Shown in pieces: positions 40,675 to 42,658 of a DNA stretch of 42,658 bases. The DNA comes from Paenibacillus humicus NBRC 102415 (GTDB lineage Bacteria > Bacillota > Bacilli > Paenibacillales > Paenibacillaceae), in contig NZ_BIMD01000043.1 in NCBI RefSeq assembly GCF_004000905.1, positions 1 to 42,658 on the forward strand, read 5' to 3'. Position numbers and translations under genes: made by a program. The stretch's first letter is position 1; each line of letters begins with the position of its first letter. Below the pieces are notes generated by a model. That model was not told where the DNA came from. It worked only from the letters and a program-made list of their open reading frames with translations, and made no database searches.

Positions 40675-42192
40675 TTATAACAAAGGAGACAACAAACGCG
40701 CCGCTTGATCAAGCATGCGCTCGGAAGAAGTACGATGTATATGATCTTCCAAACGATATGGAGTAGCCTCGGCGAGATCCCGTTCGAATTGTTCCGTAAG
40801 CTCCCGGGCCACATCGGAATGATACATCACTGCACACACTTCGTAGTTTAAACGGTAACTACGGAGATCGTAGTTGGACGAACCCACTTCGGCAATCTCG
40901 CCATCGATAATCATGACTTTCGCGTGCAATACCCCTTTGTTGTACTGAAACACATCGATCCCTGCTTCCACGAGTTCGCCATAATACGTACGGCTTGCAG
41001 CTCCTGCAACTTTAGGAATCACTTGGCGCGGCACCAGTAATCGCACTCGAACGCCACGCGCCGCGGCTGTTTTGATGGCCATCATGATATCCGCATCTGG
41101 TATAAAATAAGGGTTGGTCACGTCGATGGTTCGGGTCGCCTGCGTCAGGCAGATGAAATGCATTTCCCGAATGACCGGAGTAGGCAGCCCGGGATTGCCT
41201 TCGAATATCTGTATATAGACGTTATGCGAATCCTTGGACGGGGAAGCTTTTCCCATGAGGGTGCCTTCCATCGTTCCCAGCTCCGATCCCCATTCCCATC
41301 CGTATCCGGATCGTTCTGTTTTGCCGGATAGAAATGGATGAATGGCTTTATCGTCTGAAAGTTGGGCCGATTCAGGGATAAATTTTGCCTTTCTCGTTGA
41401 ATGGAGCATGTCCGGTGACGCCATTTTCCAGTGAGCCTCAAAAACGGCTTTCACATCATCCGCTGTTTCGCCGGTTAACCGCATATGAGTGTCGCGCCAA
41501 AAACCGACATCCGGCTTCATTCCAGTATACTCGTCCCCAACGTTGATTCCTCCCATGAAGGCTTCCTTTCCGTCGACGATGACGATCTTGCAATGATCCC
41601 GGTATGTCAAGTTGGATAGTACCCAGGGGATTCGCAAGGGAAAGATGGTCCTGCATTCAATGCCTGCTTCCATCATCCGGCGAACCGCATGTTTGGGAAA
41701 CGACCGGCTTCCCCAGCCATCCCTTATAAAACGAATGTTCACACCGGATAAAGCCCGGTCAATCAGCACATCTGTGATACGTTTACCGATATGGTCATTC
41801 CGGTATATGTAATATTCCAGATCGATTGACTTTTGTGCGGCCTGAATTGATTGAAGGAGTTTTCCGTAGGTTTCCATCCCGTTCGTGAGGATTTGGACGG
41901 AACCGGTTCGAAGGCCACTGACAGACAAAGGTTGCAAAGCCCGAGCGATAACAAAAGCGGAGTCACCACATGCTGTAGGCAACGCTATTGGGTTATTGTG
42001 CGAAGAAACGAGCTTGTCCCGCCGCATTTGCACAGGATTCGTGACGAACAGGTAACAAACGAATCCGATAATCGGTAATACAAGTCCGACTGATATCCAA
42101 GTCAACGCTTTGGCGGGGCGGCGCACCTCCCGAACCGCAATGATGATCAATAGTGCCGTATTTACTAGCCATAATCCTGCTATCCATGCCAA
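40675..42192 (-). CDS. cls: Cardiolipin synthase (phospholipase D family)
   Basis: A 505-residue enzyme from TTG 42192 (GGGAGG nine bases upstream). Two N-terminal membrane segments (about 4-20 and 31-51) precede two PLD domains. HKD motifs are H200-K202-D207 in YRDHCKIVIVDG and H423-K425-D430 in VLHAKVMIID. It joins two phosphatidylglycerol molecules into cardiolipin. Cardiolipin synthases are regular members of mobile spoVA-type spore clusters with DUF1657 genes, as here. A fragment of a second copy lies at 33290-33615. Confidence 0.93.
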   Translation of the reverse strand: MAWIAGLWLVNTALLIIIAVREVRRPAKALTWISVGLVLPIIGFVCYLFVTNPVQMRRDKLVSSHNNPIALPTACGDSAFVIARALQPLSVSGLRTGSVQILTNGMETYGKLLQSIQAAQKSIDLEYYIYRNDHIGKRITDVLIDRALSGVNIRFIRDGWGSRSFPKHAVRRMMEAGIECRTIFPLRIPWVLSNLTYRDHCKIVIVDGKEAFMGGINVGDEYTGMKPDVGFWRDTHMRLTGETADDVKAVFEAHWKMASPDMLHSTRKAKFIPESAQLSDDKAIHPFLSGKTERSGYGWEWGSELGTMEGTLMGKASPSKDSHNVYIQIFEGNPGLPTPVIREMHFICLTQATRTIDVTNPYFIPDADIMMAIKTAAARGVRVRLLVPRQVIPKVAGAASRTYYGELVEAGIDVFQYNKGVLHAKVMIIDGEIAEVGSSNYDLRSYRLNYEVCAVMYHSDVARELTEQFERDLAEATPYRLEDHIHRTSSERMLDQAARLLSPLL

Positions 42193-42230
42193 GAAAATCA
42201 GCCTCCCAATCCAGTCATCTACGAGGGAAT

Positions 42231-42272
42231 AAAGGGGCAGCCATGCCGAGAAGAGATCGGCATGGCCCTTTA
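42231..42272 (-). terminator. Hairpin between DUF1657 and cls genes
   Basis: On the minus strand GGGCCATGCCGA pairs with CGGCATGGC-type residues, closed further by AAAGGG/CCCTTT, and followed by TTTATTCCC. It starts right after the DUF1657 stop, so the small gene may be strongly expressed with partial read-through into cls. Confidence 0.65.
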
Positions 42273-42479
42273 TTAGAAACCTTTATACTGCGGTTCTTCC
42301 TGTTCAATTTGTTGTAACCGTGGAGTGACCTGGTCAATGATGTTTTGTGTCTGTTGCGCTGCATTTGTGAAAGTGGTTTTGGCCTGTTGGTTTTGTGTGT
42401 TTAACGCAAACTGTTCAAAGCTGGCCTGCGCGCTTTTTAATGAAGCTACAGCTGTTTTCACTTGAGAAGCTACCGTCAC
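42273..42479 (-). CDS. DUF1657 small spore-associated protein
   Basis: A 68-residue protein from GTG 42479 with a strong AGGAGGTG six bases upstream. It starts MTVASQVKTAVASLKSAQAS and ends IEQEEPQYKGF, the invariant tail of the DUF1657 family. Helical, Gln/Thr-rich, no membrane segment. Family members are repeated within spoVA-type operons of Bacillales and their function is unknown. The upstream minus strand has CATATTA at about 42508-42502, which resembles the -10 of the spore sigma factors F/G, but the -35 is weak. Confidence 0.92.
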   Translation of the reverse strand: MTVASQVKTAVASLKSAQASFEQFALNTQNQQAKTTFTNAAQQTQNIIDQVTPRLQQIEQEEPQYKGF

Positions 42480-42658
42480 GTTGATCACCTCCTGAAATGG
42501 CATCCATATGTAATATGTCAACCTGTCAGAAAATTAATGAATGGTAAAATTTGATGATTGGCTATTGTCAGGGGTTAGAGTCTTCCTGAAAAGACTTACC
42601 GCAATCTATGCCCTTCTTGGCAATGCTTGAAGCCAGCAGGTACAGCCCTACATAGATT
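42480..42658. other. Upstream region of the island operon, up to the window edge
   Basis: No gene is seen. It probably holds the promoter of the DUF1657 gene. The CATATTA box near 42505 is a candidate sigma-F/G -10; a convincing -35 was not found. Confidence 0.35.

Overview
The window reads as chromosome of a GC-rich, endospore-forming Firmicute of the Paenibacillaceae (Paenibacillus/Cohnella type). The grounds are the gene order walR-walK-yycH-yycI-walJ-htrA, purA, dnaB-rplI-gdpP-DUF2232 and rpsR, which normally lies close to oriC, together with strong Gram-positive ribosome binding sites and frequent GTG/TTG starts. No rRNA, tRNA, CRISPR array or intact transposase was seen.

Layout. (1) 1-5750: a possible cell-surface system. 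A leftward operon encodes a VTC-type polyphosphate-polymerase-like protein, a DUF4956 membrane protein and a large Cthe_2159-type beta-helix lipoprotein that runs off the left edge. A divergent OmpR-type response regulator/histidine kinase pair lies opposite. Both transcription units carry the same 19-base element at the same distance from a -10 box. (2) 5900-9020: a flavin-binding stress protein and a secreted 5'-nucleotidase with an SH3b tail. (3) 9190-9375: a cluster of DnaA boxes. (4) 9465-19301: a small CxxH/CxxC protein, HtrA, a small unknown, the WalRK operon and an M23 endopeptidase. (5) 19748-27235: a low-complexity membrane-anchored protein, purA with two PurR boxes, and the DUF2232-gdpP-rplI-dnaB operon. 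(6) 27528-32374: CBS protein, LCP protein, DUF4870, DUF1836, CNNM/CorC protein and rpsR.

At about 32.4 kb the sequence changes abruptly. rpsR is preceded by only a Leu-Pro-Phe-stop remnant that looks like the tip of ssb; the expected ssb and rpsF are not there. Beyond it the DNA is clearly poorer in G+C and belongs to an accessory, spore-related island. Its first part (32.9-34.0 kb) holds broken genes: the 3' part of bioC, a frameshifted cardiolipin-synthase piece, the 3' half of spoVAEb and an internally deleted DUF1657 gene. Its second part (34.4-42.5 kb) holds a leftward array of intact genes: DUF1657, cardiolipin synthase, DUF1805, an orphan dipicolinate synthase A subunit, a four-PAS sporulation-type histidine kinase, a second kinase-like protein whose phospho-acceptor His is Asn, Hsp20 and a Gln-rich coiled-coil protein.

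How the genes may work together. The core part couples wall homeostasis (WalRK, M23, HtrA, LCP, GdpP) with replication and purine synthesis. The island combines genes related to the mobile spoVA-type clusters (DUF1657, Cls, SpoVAE remnants) with DPA synthesis and phosphorelay-input genes, so it may modulate spore formation, dormancy or resistance. That role is inferred from gene families only. The two places most likely to hold undescribed biology are the VTC/DUF4956/beta-helix/two-component locus and the island with its pseudokinase and orphan DpaA.
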